A stretch of 64,000 bases of DNA from Peromyscus leucopus (Eukaryota > Chordata > Mammalia > Rodentia > Cricetidae). How positions within the stretch are numbered: position 1 is the stretch's first letter; each line of letters begins with the position of its first letter. Below the pieces are notes generated by a model, which was not told the origin of the DNA, made no database searches, and was given only the letters and a program-made list of their open reading frames with translations. Made by a program: the position numbers and the translations under genes. The stretch spans positions 114,400,534 through 114,464,533 of the forward strand of contig NC_051083.1 in NCBI RefSeq assembly GCF_004664715.2, read 5' to 3'. Shown piece by piece: positions 21,575 through 33,480 of the stretch.

Positions 21575-24500
21575 CAAAACAAAGACTATGATCTTTATTT
21601 TGAAGTTTCTGAAGCTCTTGATCTTTGGGTATTTTTCTAAAGGTTCTAAATAGTTTAAAAATGTTTCTATATGAAAACCGCTCCATAGCATTTATCTACA
21701 CATATTATGATGTTAAATGACTATTTGTTTTTATGGAGCAGTTCTTCGAACATATGTCCAGACTTCAGTTTTGGTGGTTGTCTCAATACTCAATCTCTAC
21801 AGTGCCATCCATTTTTTTGTCCCCTATGTTCTAGTTTATCTTGATGTTGTCATTGGCTCTCAAGTCAATCATGATGTGGTTGTTTCTGAGGAAAAGCATG
21901 ACAGTACATGGATCATATAGCTTACATATCTTATTAAAGTTGGGTACCTCTTTATTTATACAGGCAAATAACTATACATTTTAAATATTCTCTATTATAT
22001 TGTACAGAACCTCAGTTGTGTCTAACCCAAATGATGACAACTTGATCTCCCTGCCAGCTACTGTGTAAGTGTGAGAACACACCTGACCTTGTGGACATTA
22101 ACTACACATCTCCAGGTAAATATACTTCATGACATATTTTAGGATTACCATTACTGGAAGGAGTCTGAGTTTGTTTTGGAGAAATATTAATTTTATTTGG
22201 CACACTGTTATATGTATCACTGGCTCACAGTAAAGTAATTTTTCCCAAGATCTCACCCTATTTGTCATTGAAAGCATCCTGTACCTGTGGAAGACAAACC
22301 TAAGTCCAGACTTCCTTCAGGATCTGGCAGAAATGGGAACAGTCATGAGACATGCAATCCCATTCTTTTTCTGTTTCTGTTATAGTTAACCTGGCAAGTT
22401 CAAAGATAACTGTCTTCTTTAGGATGATAATATCCATGGTGGGTCTTGATCTTGATCTGGAAATAAAATCAATGAGCCCATATTTTCCATTTTTTTTCTT
22501 ATACTGAGTCCTTGCAGTGAAGACACCATAATAAGAGATTGTTCCCTTACTTTCATACTTCACAGATCATTATGAAGCTGCTAAGGGTATTTGAATTGAA
22601 GATGGAAATACTAGACAGCAGCAAATAATATTTACTGAGTAATTTTCAGTTGGTTCATTCTTGGTTTTATCTGGGATGACAAGATTAGAACATTGTTCTT
22701 TCACCAGAAGCTATGGCATTTCTGGTTGCCTTTTTCATGGGACAATAAACAGTCTTTTTGGAATGTGATGGCAAAACACAAACACTGTTGCAGAAAACAG
22801 GTGCAAGAGGTGATCCTGACCTGTCATTAGTGTAAATTAATTTTATTGAATAGCAGCTGCATAAAACAGCATGGCAGATGAAAGGCAGATCCATTCCAAA
22901 CCTGAGATGGCCTATTTCTGTTCTTCACTTAAAGAATATAATTATGCCAGTCACTGTCTTCAATGACAAGTATGTATTCATCAACAATATCCATGACAGT
23001 AGAGATCTGAACTCTCAGGGAGATGTCAAGAAAGCTTATATATCATCTCTTTTTCATCTATGACAAAGTGTATTCTATTGTCATAGACAGGCAGATGAGA
23101 CAGGCCAAAGAACAGTCTACTGGCTCAGCAGGCAAATGCCTGAGAGGCAGAAAAGTAGCTGAACTACTAAACCATCAATAAGGGTACTTTGGAGAATAGC
23201 TCCATAAGGGTCATTTTTATTTAGTGTAGTAGTTGCAAAAATATAGTGGTTTTCATTATGACATCTCCATATATGTATATAAGCATGATTATATTTGAAC
23301 ATTTTTACCACATTTCTTATCCTTTTCCCCTCTAAAAGGTCCCCTTTCTAGAGGGTTGTATGAAAATTACAGATGTTAACTAGTAACTATTCAGTGAAAG
23401 AAACTGAGCTGTAGAACAAGAGGGAGGATCAATGATGTAGTCCCAACCCAAGACTGAAGAGGCCAGAAGATTCCTAGAGAGTAAGTGCTAAGAGCCATAT
23501 GAAAAGGCTAAAGTGATGGGACTCTGATGTGCTTGGAAACAGTATGAGATACACTCACTCAGGAAAAGTGAATTTGTACCTGCAGGCTGTATTTTTATTT
23601 GTCTACTTTTATTTCATCAGCCTCCAGCCTATTGGATGGTGCTGCCCATGTTTATTATGGGTCTTCTCCTTATTTGCATTCCGACATGTCAATCATCTTT
23701 GTGAAAAATATCACAGACATATCCAGTGGTGTGCTTTGCTAATTTCTTAGACATCTTTCAATCCAATCCATTTGGGATTTTGGCTTAACTGATCTTGTGC
23801 AGGTCTTGGGCATACAGCCAGAGCTTCAGTGAGTTCATGTGTACCACTGCTCTGTTATTTCTAGTAAACATGCAGGCATCCACTACCTCTGGCTCTTACA
23901 ATCTTCCTGCCTCCTCTTCCACAATGATCCCTGAGGCTTGAGCAGGGTTATGGATATCCCATTTAGGGCTGAGCACTCCAGAGTCTCTTACTCTCTACAC
24001 ACTGACCAGCTGTGGGTCTCTGTATTAATGGCTATCTATTATAAAAAGAAGCTTCTCTGATGAAGGATAAGGGATACACTAACCTATGACTATGAAGATT
24101 AGAATAAAGGGGAGTTTAATACTATGTCCAATAAGCAGACTAATAGTATTAGGTTCTCATTTAGGGCCTATGATTTAGCCAGTCAACAGTACAAGGAATG
24201 AGTTCAGTCTTGTAGAGTAGGCTTTAAATCTAATTGTAAAGTTGTCGGTTACTCCTATAACATAACTATTGTACCAGTGGTCACATCTTGCCATGCCATT
24301 CATTATTGTTATATGTAGGGTTCACAGTGGGGTAAGATTGTTGAATATTTTTCTTCCCTTGTAGCATAAATAGAACCTCCTGGCACTATGAATGTTACCA
24401 AATATTGATAAAGCTTCCGGGTTGGTAACTATTTCTCATTCACATATCTTTTTTCTTGATTGACCTCTTTTGTACTTGTTTCATAGTGTTTAACATAATA

Positions 24501-25027
24501 GCATCCCTTAATTTATTGCTAATATTGTCATCAAGTTGATTTGAATCCATGAAGATTTAAAATTCAGCCTGGAATCATGAAACTGAAGAAGGAACTAATT
24601 CCATGAACAAATGGCAGAGCAAAGTGGTATGTATCATCGTGATCGATATGACCATGCCTGTGAATTACTTGGGCATCCTGTCAAAATGCAGCTTCTGTTT
24701 CAGGAGTTCTGGAGTTCTGGGATGGGGCCTCATATTTTGGGAATCAAAACAATTCTAGGACTGTACAAAAACACATTTTGAACAGCAAGCATCTAGCTTG
24801 ATTAGGTCTTGTTGTGCATTTATGTAGGGCCACAATTAAATAAATCTAAGGAGATTAATGTTTATGCTGTTTAAAAAGCCACCCCAGGCTCCCTGAAATG
24901 GCATTAATTAGCTCTTACTAGCCAGGAAGTCACTTTTGTGTCTACAAGAACCCCTTTACATATTGTGATGTTTTTCTTCTCATTTTATTTTTTTAAATAA
25001 ACATTTAAAAACATTTCTTTACTGATT
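21575..25027. other. unassigned intron sequence
   Basis: No exon recognised. An 87-codon minus-strand frame at 22300-22563 and a 61-codon frame at 22878-23063 have no family I know. The sequence AAATGGCATTAATTAGCTC at 24.9 kb lies in a stretch that looks single-copy. Confidence 0.45.
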
Positions 25028-25239
25028 TGTGTGTGTGTGCGCGCGTGCGTGTGTGTGCACGCGTGCGCATGCTTGCATGCATGCATGCCAATGTATGTGC
25101 ACACTTATGCTGTGGTACACATGTGGAAGTGAAGAGGACAACTTCTAAGAGTCAGTTCTCTCTTTCTACCATGTGGGTTCTGGGAATCAAGGTCAAGCTA
25201 TCATGTCTTTCACCTTCTGAGCTATTTTACTGGTCCTTG
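25028..25239 (-). mobile_element. B3 SINE, antisense, with long TG/GC tail
   Basis: TG and GC alternating tract (25028-25090), then GAAGTGAAGAGGACAACTTC, GTCAGTTCTCTCTTTCTACC, ATGTGGGTTCTGGGAATC, TTCTGAGCTATTTTACTGG. Confidence 0.75.
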
Positions 25240-25305
25240 ACTTTTTACTTAGTGGAGATGGAGTTAGTCCATCATGGCCATTCTTGCGCACATGCATGTT
25301 CACAT

Positions 25306-25307
<2 letters not shown>

Positions 25308-25343
<36 letters not shown>
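25308..25343 (+). repeat. (TG)n microsatellite
   Basis: About 17 TG units. Confidence 0.95.
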
Positions 25344-25346
<3 letters not shown>

Positions 25347-25769
25347 CATATGTAAACAGTGTTATTCAATGTCAAAATTATTTTGGAGCCGATGTACCTA
25401 CCACCTTCCTCCTTCCTCTTTAGGAATCTAGCATTTAAGATATGTTTAAGTTCTCTGCGTATGTCTGTTTATTTGTCCTCTATAAGAAGTCTATAAAATT
25501 AGACAAGCTTTGTTATTACTTGCCAAATTTCTGTTGCCTTTTATTTCATTACATGTCCAATGACCCTATGCTGCATGAGATATTTTCCTAGATATACACA
25601 ACATGCTGTCAAACTGGCTATCTAGCCCATAAAGCTCATATTACAAAATTGCTCACTCTAGGCAGAATCTAGAAAATGTCAACTTCAAATAAGTTGTGTC
25701 ATACCATTATATTTATTACCACATGGTCAATAAAAAGAAGTACTTGTGATATAATTAAAAATAACATAC

Positions 25770-25904
25770 CAGGTAAAATTGGTTGTCCAGCGATTCCCAG
25801 TGGAGCCATTCCAAGATTATTCATTGCTGTGGCCCATGCATTTGGATCAGACACGGGCAGCGTCATTGCAGTGGAATCTACATTCAGAGTTCTAGTATTA
25901 TCAG
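25770..25904 (-). CDS. Enox2: Enox2 exon A (N-terminal region)
   Basis: This 135-bp exon encodes 44 complete codons plus a split codon at each end. Reading starts after the acceptor TTTCATTTCAG at 25905 and runs from DNTRTLNVDSTAMT through NAWATAMNNLGMAPLG to GQPILP. It stops at the donor CCTG|GTATGT, with GT at 25769-25768. The first codon (Ala, G|CT) and the last (Asp, G|AC) are shared with neighbouring exons, so both introns are phase 1. The segment is near the ENOX2 N-terminus; it has no membrane segment or known catalytic motif. It differs from the human protein as I remember it by a few conservative changes (for example Val for Met after TLP). The internal Met codons could serve as starts in shorter isoforms, but nothing here decides that. 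Identification is by recognition of the family, not by a search. Confidence 0.92.
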
Positions 25905-25939
25905 CTGAAATGAAATGACAGGCCAAATAATTTGTTGTG

Positions 25940-28095
25940 TTGATGTTCCAGTATCGAGTTTAGTTATTAGAGGAAATTCTGGCAAACACTTCACAAAAAT
26001 GGTCAATGGACAAGTGCTGGATACGGCCTCCATGCAATGCTAGTTTTCTTACAAGGATTGAAGCTTGAAATTGCAGGAAGTCGTGAAATTTGAAAGCAAT
26101 TTACCAGATGGCATTTTAGTGTATTTCCTTTCTACCCCTTCCCCTGTCTCTACCCATCACAAATGTACACATCAAAGGAGATTGGAATAATTAAGAAGTT
26201 TTCTTATCCTTTGTCTACTAGCATATTATTACTTCAGCAGATTCCATTCAAACTTCGCAGGAATACAAACCAAGAAAATAAAATCATCCAAGGGCTCCTG
26301 TAGTTGGCAATAAAATATGAAAATTATACTCCTGATGAGATTTTTGGTCCTTGCAGTAGTACAATCGAAAGAGCTGAGCATATAATCAGTTAATGGAATA
26401 TTCTGGGGGTTAGAGCAAAACCAATGAAAAAGCAGACAGTACACATGGCTCCTAGCCACAAAGACTGCAGAGTCTAGTTGAAGAGACAGATGATCATGAT
26501 AATGATAATTACTGTTAGTACTAGTACCACCTCAGCCTTCCACTACCACTAATTATTGTGTGCTTACCATATGTCAACTAGAGCAGCTGGCATGCCTCAT
26601 TGTCATCTGACTTTCAGGACAAATCTATGAGGTGGGGAGGATTTACAGCTGCATTTAACAAATGAGAAGTTTCTAAAGGTTATCTCTATTACCCAAGGTT
26701 GTAAAGAATACATACGTTTTAGTCACTATGGTTTACTATCCCTAATGAAATACTTAAGAGCCAATAAAATACTTGAGTGCTATAGACTAGATGACTGAAG
26801 TTTAAGGAATGAAGAGATTCTGTGGCCTGAGTAGGTATAAATTACTTCATAGAGAACAGATGTTGAAAGGGTAGGGCAGAATTGTATAGAGTATATTTTG
26901 TGTGATAGGTAGTTATTAGCTAGTAAAGAAAAGGAAGGGACACCCCAGAAAAAGGGATGACATAAGCAAAGGCATTGAAGTGGCTTAGATATACAAGGGC
27001 ATGGGCTGACTGAACAGTTGGGTGAGATATAGTCAATAAGTTATCTGAGCACAAAAGTGTTTTAATTTGAGAATTTTCCTCTGATTGCTGATAGCCTCCA
27101 GGTAAAAGAAAATCACACAGCCTTTCTACTACATCCCAATATGAACATCTGCCAATTAGACCCCTGAAGGCAACTCTGTTCTAAGAGTAGCTTATTAATG
27201 TCCATCATGTCCTTCCAAGCTGGCAACATCAGGGATGGTCCTTGGCTTCGTTATTTATACTTGTGCTATTTTAGTCCTGGTGAGAATAAGCAAATGTCCA
27301 AAGACATTAGTTTTGAAATTCCAGGTTTGTCATTCTTCTGTGTTGACTTTGCCTTCCCTCCAACAACACCCACACACATACAGAGAGGAGGGGAGGGCGT
27401 GAGAGAGTGAGCAAACCATAAGTATTGCACATTACAGTCTGAGCTGCTGACTGCCCCCCCCCCCCATAGGAACTCTAGTCCTCAAACCCATTTTTGGTGC
27501 TCTCCTGAAGGCACAGCTTAAGGCTAAACATAGCTCCTTTGTAAATACTAGTAAGGAAACAAACATGTATTGTCGAATATCCTTTGGGTCCAGAGTTTAC
27601 AGAATCGATAATTAGGTCCAGTCAGATTTCCAGTTTCCAGGTAGCAAGTGTTTAGGGGATCTCTGATTTGAGACTGCACAATGTCTCCCAGGGAATACAG
27701 GTAGTTCCACAGGAACTATGTTCCAGTGTCAAAAGGCTTTCCTTTTACCTCTTTCATTTACCCTCAGCAAGACTATGCAACCCTGTGAAAAAGAAAACCT
27801 AACAGCTCAGGAATGCTTCTCAACATGGGATTTGAAATCAAATAATGTAATTTACAACATACCAATCTCTCCAAACTCTGGACAAATTTGGGGGCTAGGG
27901 AGAGAAGGATAATGATCTAAATTATCAGTTTAAAAGGACAATATAGTATTCTTCTTCTTCTCCAAATGTCTATTAATCCAAGTGCCTGCTAAGCTGTTTG
28001 AAGCACAGTTCCTGGTAAGGCTTGTTTATACATATAGATAAGGACCCTGTGTAACTAGGAGCATTATTTTACCACAATGACTGTCATTTCTAAAT
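25940..28095. other. mostly unassigned intron, one MIR-like patch
   Basis: 26530-26690 resembles an antisense MIR/L2 relic (GTGCTTACCATATGTCAACT, ACAAATGAGAAGTTTCTAAAGG). A C-run of about 13 lies near 27455. Nothing else is recognised. Confidence 0.45.
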
Positions 28096-28099
28096 TCCC

Positions 28100-28510
28100 A
28101 AGTGTGTTTTAAATGTCCTTCTCATCTCCCTTGCTTCTTGTACCACCCATCTCCACCTGTCAAATCCTATTTATTTTCCAAGGGTTATCTTAACCTTCCC
28201 TGTGAAGCCACCTCACTGGAATCAATTATTCCTTCCTATATGTTCTCATTACATTTTATCTTACATGTGATTTTTATATGTTTGCTTATTCTTAGAATTC
28301 TCTTCCTCAAACTCAATTTTTTTTTGGTGTGTCTTGCTATACAGCAAGTTCTATACTAGGAATACAGAGATGAACAAAACCTGTTTCCTGGAAGAGCTTG
28401 CAATATAGTGGGAGGTCCAGATACACAAAGAACCAAGTATTAATTACTGTAATAAGCATTACAATAAAACTGTGAGTAAAGTGCTATGGGACTCCAGAAG
28501 AATCATTAAT
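28100..28510. mobile_element. two L2 fragments in opposite orientation
   Basis: 28100-28330 reads as plus-strand L2 (CCTTCCCTGTGAAGCCACCTC). 28345-28510 reads as minus-strand L2 (GGAATACAGAGATGAACAAAACC, GAGCTTGCAATATAGTGGGAGG). Confidence 0.55.
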
Positions 28511-28603
28511 GCTACCAGAATGAGATTAGGTAGGTATATGTATTTGGAGATGGGAAGGGTGGAGAAGACAATTTGCTAGAGAAGCTTTCACTGGAAAACA
28601 ATC

Positions 28604-28764
28604 TTTTTTTTTTTCTTCAAGACAGGGATTCTCTGTGTAGTTTTGATCCCTTTCCTGGATTTCACTCTGTAGACCAGGCTGGCCTCGAACTCACAGAGAT
28701 CTGCCTGCCTCTGCCTCCCAAGTGCAGTGCTGGGATTAAAGGCGTGGGCCACCACCGCCTGGCT
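28604..28764 (-). mobile_element. B1 SINE with 10-bp TSD
   Basis: Antisense B1; GAAAACAATC flanks it exactly at 28594-28603 and 28765-28774. Confidence 0.93.
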
Positions 28765-28984
28765 GAAAACAATCATTTTAATGGGCCCTTAAGGAAGGCT
28801 GTGATTTTCTTCCAGATAATGAACGGAAGATCATTAGGTTAGAAGAGCGTAGGAATCAAGAACAACTGAATATTTACCCCGACTGTCTTGAATTATCGTT
28901 CTTGGCTACATTTCTATCTTCTTCTAGCTTGTTTCTCCTTCAGGTCAGAGATGGTATTTAAGAGATTAGGCATCTTTTTCATAA

Positions 28985-29097
28985 TTTCTTGAGACAGAGT
29001 TTCATTATGTTGCCTTGGGTTGTTTAGGGCTGTCAGAGATCTGTCTGCTTCTGCTTTCTAAGTGCTGGGGTTAAAGGTGTGTGGCACCATATCCAGT
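28985..29097 (-). mobile_element. old B1 SINE fragment
   Basis: TTGAGACAGAGTTTCATTATG...AAGTGCTGGGGTTAAAGGTG. Diverged and shortened. Confidence 0.75.
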
Positions 29098-29630
29098 GTA
29101 GGCATCTTTTTAAGCCTCGAATTCTTAATGCAATGTGTGGTATAAAGTAGAAATTCGTGATATATTTGAATAAATGATGAACAAAAATTAAATTGTATTG
29201 ACTTTGATTCACAGGTAATGCATGCAATGGCATTCATTGGTTGTGTATATCCATGTTCAGAATGACAAACGTTTTAACATAGAGATGCCATTATTGCTAA
29301 GCCAATTCTCAATAGCAACTAAATATATGTAGAAATTTGCTTAGAGTTACAACCAGAGACAGATCTATCCAACTAATAACTTAGTCTGATTACCTATAAC
29401 GATGCACCTGTATCAGCACAATCATTTATGTAAGTGAGATTGCAAAAGTCTTAGGCAATCTTTTGCTTCCCAGCTGTCCAGATCAATGGTTCACATTAAC
29501 AAAGCATGCTATGATAAATATATCTGTAGAATTATCACTTAGTGGTAGAAAAGTTGAGCTTTAGTCTAATTTTCTTTCAAGCTTAAATATGGATATCTGG
29601 CAATTTCTTTAAGTATCTTCTAAAACTAGT

Positions 29631-29725
29631 CTCATATCACAGAAGAGGATATTGCTCCATTTCCTCTGACTCCTATAATTTACTAGTAGCAGCCAAGAAT
29701 ACTCAGAAAGGGCTAGAGAGATGGC
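29631..29725 (+). repeat. 95-bp direct repeat, copy 1
   Basis: Aligns without gaps to 30101-30195 with 9 mismatches by eye. It includes genomic flank plus the first 15 or so bases of the SINE head (GGCTAGAGAGATGGC). Confidence 0.9.
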
Positions 29726-30090
29726 TCAGTGGCTAAGAGTGCTTAGCATGCAATTACGAGGACCAAAGTTCAGATCCCAGCATATCCATAACATGTGACT
29801 ATCCCATATACACCTATAACTCCAGTTCTGAAGTGGATGGAAAGGAAGGGATCACTGGTGCTTGTTGAATTCCAGCCCAAGATAACACAAGCCCTGGTCC
29901 ATGGGGAGACCCTGCCTCAAAACAATAGGCAGAGGGTGATAGATAGAAGAAGACACACAGAGCTCTCTTCTGGCCTCTATGCATGTGCCCAGGCACATAC
30001 ACTTGCATACACATGGGCATATGTGTGCACATATGTACACACACACACACATGTATGCACACATACAAGAAATCTTTTTCAAAAAGGAAA
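29711..30090 (+). mobile_element. B3-type SINE with CA/TG tail
   Basis: GGCTAGAGAGATGGCTCAGTGG head, CCAAAGTTCAGATCCCAGCA, then CTCTTCTGGCCTCTATGCATG and an alternating CA/TG tail with ACACACACACACATG. Confidence 0.75.
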
Positions 30091-30100
30091 GAAAGGAATA

Positions 30101-30195
30101 CTCACATCACAGAGGAGGATATCGCTCTGTTTCCTCTGACTCCTATAATTAACTAGTAGTAGCCAAGAATACTCAGAAAGGGCTGGAGAGAAGGC
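30101..30195 (+). repeat. 95-bp direct repeat, copy 2
   Basis: Second copy of 29631-29725. It ends GGCTGGAGAGAAGGC and then loses similarity, so the SINE body is missing after this copy. Confidence 0.9.
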
Positions 30196-30556
30196 AAATG
30201 CTAGTGATGCAAAATGCTCTTCAAATATCTTCCCCAGTTCTCCTATTTTGCTGTGTGACAACTCCTCAAGAGATCAGAAGTTATAGAGTAGTTGTCCATA
30301 AATGCCTTTGAGGTGACTGGATTGAAGATATGGCACTTTGGAATAAGAGGCATGAAAGCTTTCAAAGTGATTATCCACTTTAACTTGATGTCACTCCATA
30401 ACTACCAAGTCAGTGCCTGTTTATGAACCACTGTTTACCCAATTTTGTAAAAGTTACTTGAAAATGAAGATTACTCATTCTATCATACAGGTTCATGATT
30501 ATAACTGCTTTTCTTTTGAAATAAGTATAATATGTTGGTACTATCTGTCCAAGTAT

Positions 30557-30715
30557 ATTTTTTTTTTTTTTTTTATTTTTCAAGACAGGGTTTCTCTACA
30601 TAATAGCTTTGGCTGTCTTGGAACTCGCTTTGTGAATCAGGCTGGCCTTGAACTCACAGAGATTCCTCTGCCTCCTGAGTACTGGGATTAAAGGCATGTG
30701 TCACTACCACCCAGT
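30557..30715 (-). mobile_element. B1 SINE
   Basis: Antisense B1 with a T-rich run, AAGACAGGGTTTCTC and GAGTACTGGGATTAAAGGC. Confidence 0.92.
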
Positions 30716-30789
30716 CTAGCTATATTCTTTTATTTAGATAAAAACTCTCCATTCCTGGAATTTAGTTTTCTCCAATTCTTTTTTGAAAA

Positions 30790-30880
30790 TAACAGTATTT
30801 ATTTATTTTGTGTTTGTGTGTGGGCAAGCATGTGCCATGTATTCATGGAGATTAGAGGATGACTTATGGGAGTTGATCAG
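30790..30880 (-). mobile_element. B3 SINE fragment
   Basis: Antisense B3 tail and middle: GTGTGTGGGCAAGCATGTGCC, TGGAGATTAGAGGATGAC. Confidence 0.55.
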
Positions 30881-31179
30881 GAGACATAAATCTCATTTAC
30901 TTTTGTTACTTCTACCATAAATCTACTTTTAAATAAGAGAATTCGGTAAACACACAATGTGGGGATTACCTGCATTGTCTATTTAACAGATCTAAAGCTT
31001 TACAAAATCTCTTTACACTGTGTGATTCTGGACTGTGGACTTAGCTCTCTAGTCATTTCTGCAGAAGGAAGATAATACACAATAGAATAGACCCCAGACA
31101 TCTGAACCATACTAGTACTTATAAAAATGGTGAATAATATAACAGAAACCATAATAGGCCTAACACTTTGATCATGCTT

Positions 31180-31320
31180 ACTATGTGCCAGGCATTGTTC
31201 TGACATTTTATAAAAAAGTATATTATTTTAAAACTCAAAGCAACTCTATGTAATAAATTCTCATTATCCCATTGTATTGATGAATTAATAGGAACAGAGG
31301 CTAGAGAGTGAGCTTTCAGT
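31180..31320 (-). mobile_element. MIR relic
   Basis: TACTATGTGCCAGGCATTGT, ATTATCCCATTGTATTGATGAA and ACAGAGGCTAGAGAG follow the antisense MIR order. Confidence 0.6.
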
Positions 31321-31456
31321 GGAGCCTCAATACAAACTTACACAGTCTGGCTTCCTGATTTCTGCTCTTACCTACTATGCTATAGTAAGCCAGGCAAAAA
31401 TGCTATACATAATTTGAGCTTGGACATATGGGTATACCCCATGTCTTCTATTCTAG

Positions 31457-31680
31457 TGGTTCTCACTTGGAGCTAAATTTTTCCTCAATGGAAGTTTGAC
31501 AATGTCTGGAGACATTTTTGTTTGTACCATTTGAGGTCAGGAAGTTGCTACTGAGATCAGTCCAGTGAGTGGGTAGAGGCCAGGGAAGCTGATAATCATC
31601 TTTTGTCCTACAGGACAGACAGTCTTCGAGAGTGAAGTGTTATCTGGCTCCAAATATCTATTGTATCAAGTTTGAGACTT
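31457..31680 (+). mobile_element. MER5A-like hAT relic
   Basis: CTAGTGGTTCTCACTTGGAGC, GACAATGTCTGGAGACATTTTTG, GTGGGTAGAGGCCAGGGAAGC and TATCTGGCTCCAAATATC follow the MER5A consensus order. Confidence 0.75.
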
Positions 31681-31699
31681 TTCTCTATGGCAGCAATTT

Positions 31700-31865
31700 T
31701 GTGTGTTCCTTAAAAATATCTTTTTATTTACTTATTTATGATAGATGGGCCAGATTCACAGATGTATGCCACTGCACCTTCGGGTGAGTTCCAGGAATTG
31801 ACTTGGGTTACCATGCTTGCTTGGGTGGTTAGCGCTTTTACCCACTGAGCCATCCCCCATAGTTC
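31700..31865 (-). mobile_element. rodent SINE, antisense (B4-like)
   Basis: TTATTTACTTATTTATGATAG, then TTACCATGCTTGCTTGGG...TTTTACCCACTGAGCCATC, the antisense tRNA-derived head. Confidence 0.55.
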
Positions 31866-32783
31866 ACAATTTTGTGGGTTCTTAATGAAGTGTGGTTCAC
31901 ACTCCTGGTTTCTTTGCAACCCTGAATCATGTATCACTTGCACAGCCAGTCCCATGTCCACAGTTCTCACCCTACTCTCTCATGCTACTATGCAGTAAAT
32001 ACTAAGACTAATCTGGTTGGATTTCCAGGAATCTATTAACATGTTTGTCGATTTCTATGCTTCATATCAAAAAAACCATTCCTGTGGTGGTGAGGGGACA
32101 GGCATTATGGATGGCTGATAGGCTGTTGTTTAGAGAGTGGTACTAGAAAGAGTATTATGAATCCCACAATGATGAAAGGAAGCAAGAGAAAATTTAGAAA
32201 ATGTTTGCATAGAACACAGAAGAAATCTCCATTTTTTGGCACATCACATAGAACCTTGTACACAACAGGCACATAAAAATATTTCCTTTGATAGATTATG
32301 GTGTAAGGACAGGGTTGTGTGTACCAGCACTGAATAACATTGTGCTTTCAGTTTTTTTGCTAATAGAAAGGAAACAGCAGAATAAATCATGTTTTCAGAT
32401 TGCATTAAGCCTAAGGCTCAAGGTTTTATCTTCTGCTTGGTATTTATTGCTCATGAAGCAATATATTGTGCTCTGCAAGTGTTATTTTGAGTCCTTATTC
32501 ATTTTCCTTGAAAATGAACAATGCATCATTGTTTGTGAACAATGCACTAAAGCCCCAGGTACGCACTCTCCTGTTGCAGATGTCACTGGCAGTGACGCCA
32601 CAGCCTGCATCATGGCTATGCAGGCTGAAAGAGTTGACAATAAATTCTGTAAGACAAAGCTCTGAGACAGCAAAGACAGATGACGCTATTAGATAGGCAG
32701 GGGCTTTGCCTCCTTATGAGTGTTATCTAGGATGGATCAAAGAACCACTCCAGAGAACTAGGATGTCACAACTTACTCTTACT

Positions 32784-32866
32784 GGAAAGGGAAGGGAAGG
32801 AGAGGGAAATGAGAGGAAGGGAGGGGAAGGGAATGGGGAAGGAAATAAGAGGAGGGGAGAAAAGGG
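32784..32866 (+). repeat. purine-only-rich tract (GGGAA-type)
   Basis: About 83 bases almost entirely of A and G, with repeated GGGAAGG and GAGGGG units and a few T interruptions. Triplex or G-quadruplex potential. Confidence 0.85.
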
Positions 32867-33109
32867 TCTTACTGTTCGTGCATATAGTAAGTACCCAATC
32901 TCATATGGATTGTGAGTGTAGCAGGATAGGGTGGGAGATAGCTGAATCCCTAAGACATACAGATGAGAACTTCAGGGCATAGGGTACTTTCACAAACTAA
33001 ACAGCATCCTAGTGATGCACTGTTCTTGTGTACAAGCAGGAGAGTCCCAGAGACAGTATTGGAGCAGTTATGAGGACATTACAGGTTTTAAACTAGTTCT
33101 ATTAGACAT

Positions 33110-33480
33110 GCACAGAATAAAGCCAGCCAAAACTCCAGTATAAATGGGGCAAGAGCTCAGGAAGTCCTACACACAGTTAAGGAGATACTGGAAGCTGATG
33201 GCTTCTTGGGGAGGGTCAGTTTTCTTCAGGGATGTAGCCCCTGATGCGTTGTCCATGTGCTAGTGGATGCTCCTACAGCCATGCACATACTGGCAACACT
33301 AACTGGACTCAATGGGTTAAGAACAAAGAGTGTATATAGTTGGAGGTGGAAGTGGTGGGGGATATTGAAGGAGTTAAAAAGGAGGGCAGGGGTGGGGTTG
33401 AGCAAAACACATTGAATATTTGTATGCAAGTGCTCCAGTAACAGTTTTAGTGAGAGGAGAGTGGTGGTAGTAAGGAAGAA
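33110..33480 (+). mobile_element. L1 (Lx-type) 3'-UTR fragment
   Basis: TTCTTCAGGGATGTAGCCCCTG, CATGTGCTAGTGGATGCTCC, AACTGGACTCAATGGGTTAAG and the G-rich tail block GGCAGGGGTGGGGTTGAGC match a rodent L1 3'-UTR. Truncated at the 5' side. Confidence 0.75.

Larger units (their letters stand above)
12191..25769 (-). other. Enox2: Enox2 intron between exons A and B (13579 bp)
   Basis: The intron is bounded by the donor GTATGT at 25769 and the acceptor TTTTTCAG at 12191. Repeats cluster at 12.6-14 kb, 18.6-21.6 kb and 25.0-25.3 kb. Between these, 14.0-18.6 kb and 21.6-25.0 kb are mostly unassigned single-copy-looking sequence. Confidence 0.88.

Noticed and set aside
22300..23063. Possible processed pseudogene (87-codon minus and 61-codon plus frames)
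   Set aside because: No family recognised, no poly(A) tail or target duplication seen, and the frames lie on opposite strands.
25027..25431. 134-codon plus-strand frame
   Set aside because: Begins in the Z-prone SINE tail and continues through an antisense B3 and a TG microsatellite.
27440..27470. C-run as a possible CRISPR or structured RNA signal
   Set aside because: A simple homopolymer; the window is mammalian, with no CRISPR, operon or bacterial signals of any kind.
29795..30139. 114-codon plus-strand frame
   Set aside because: Lies inside a B3 SINE and its CA tail.
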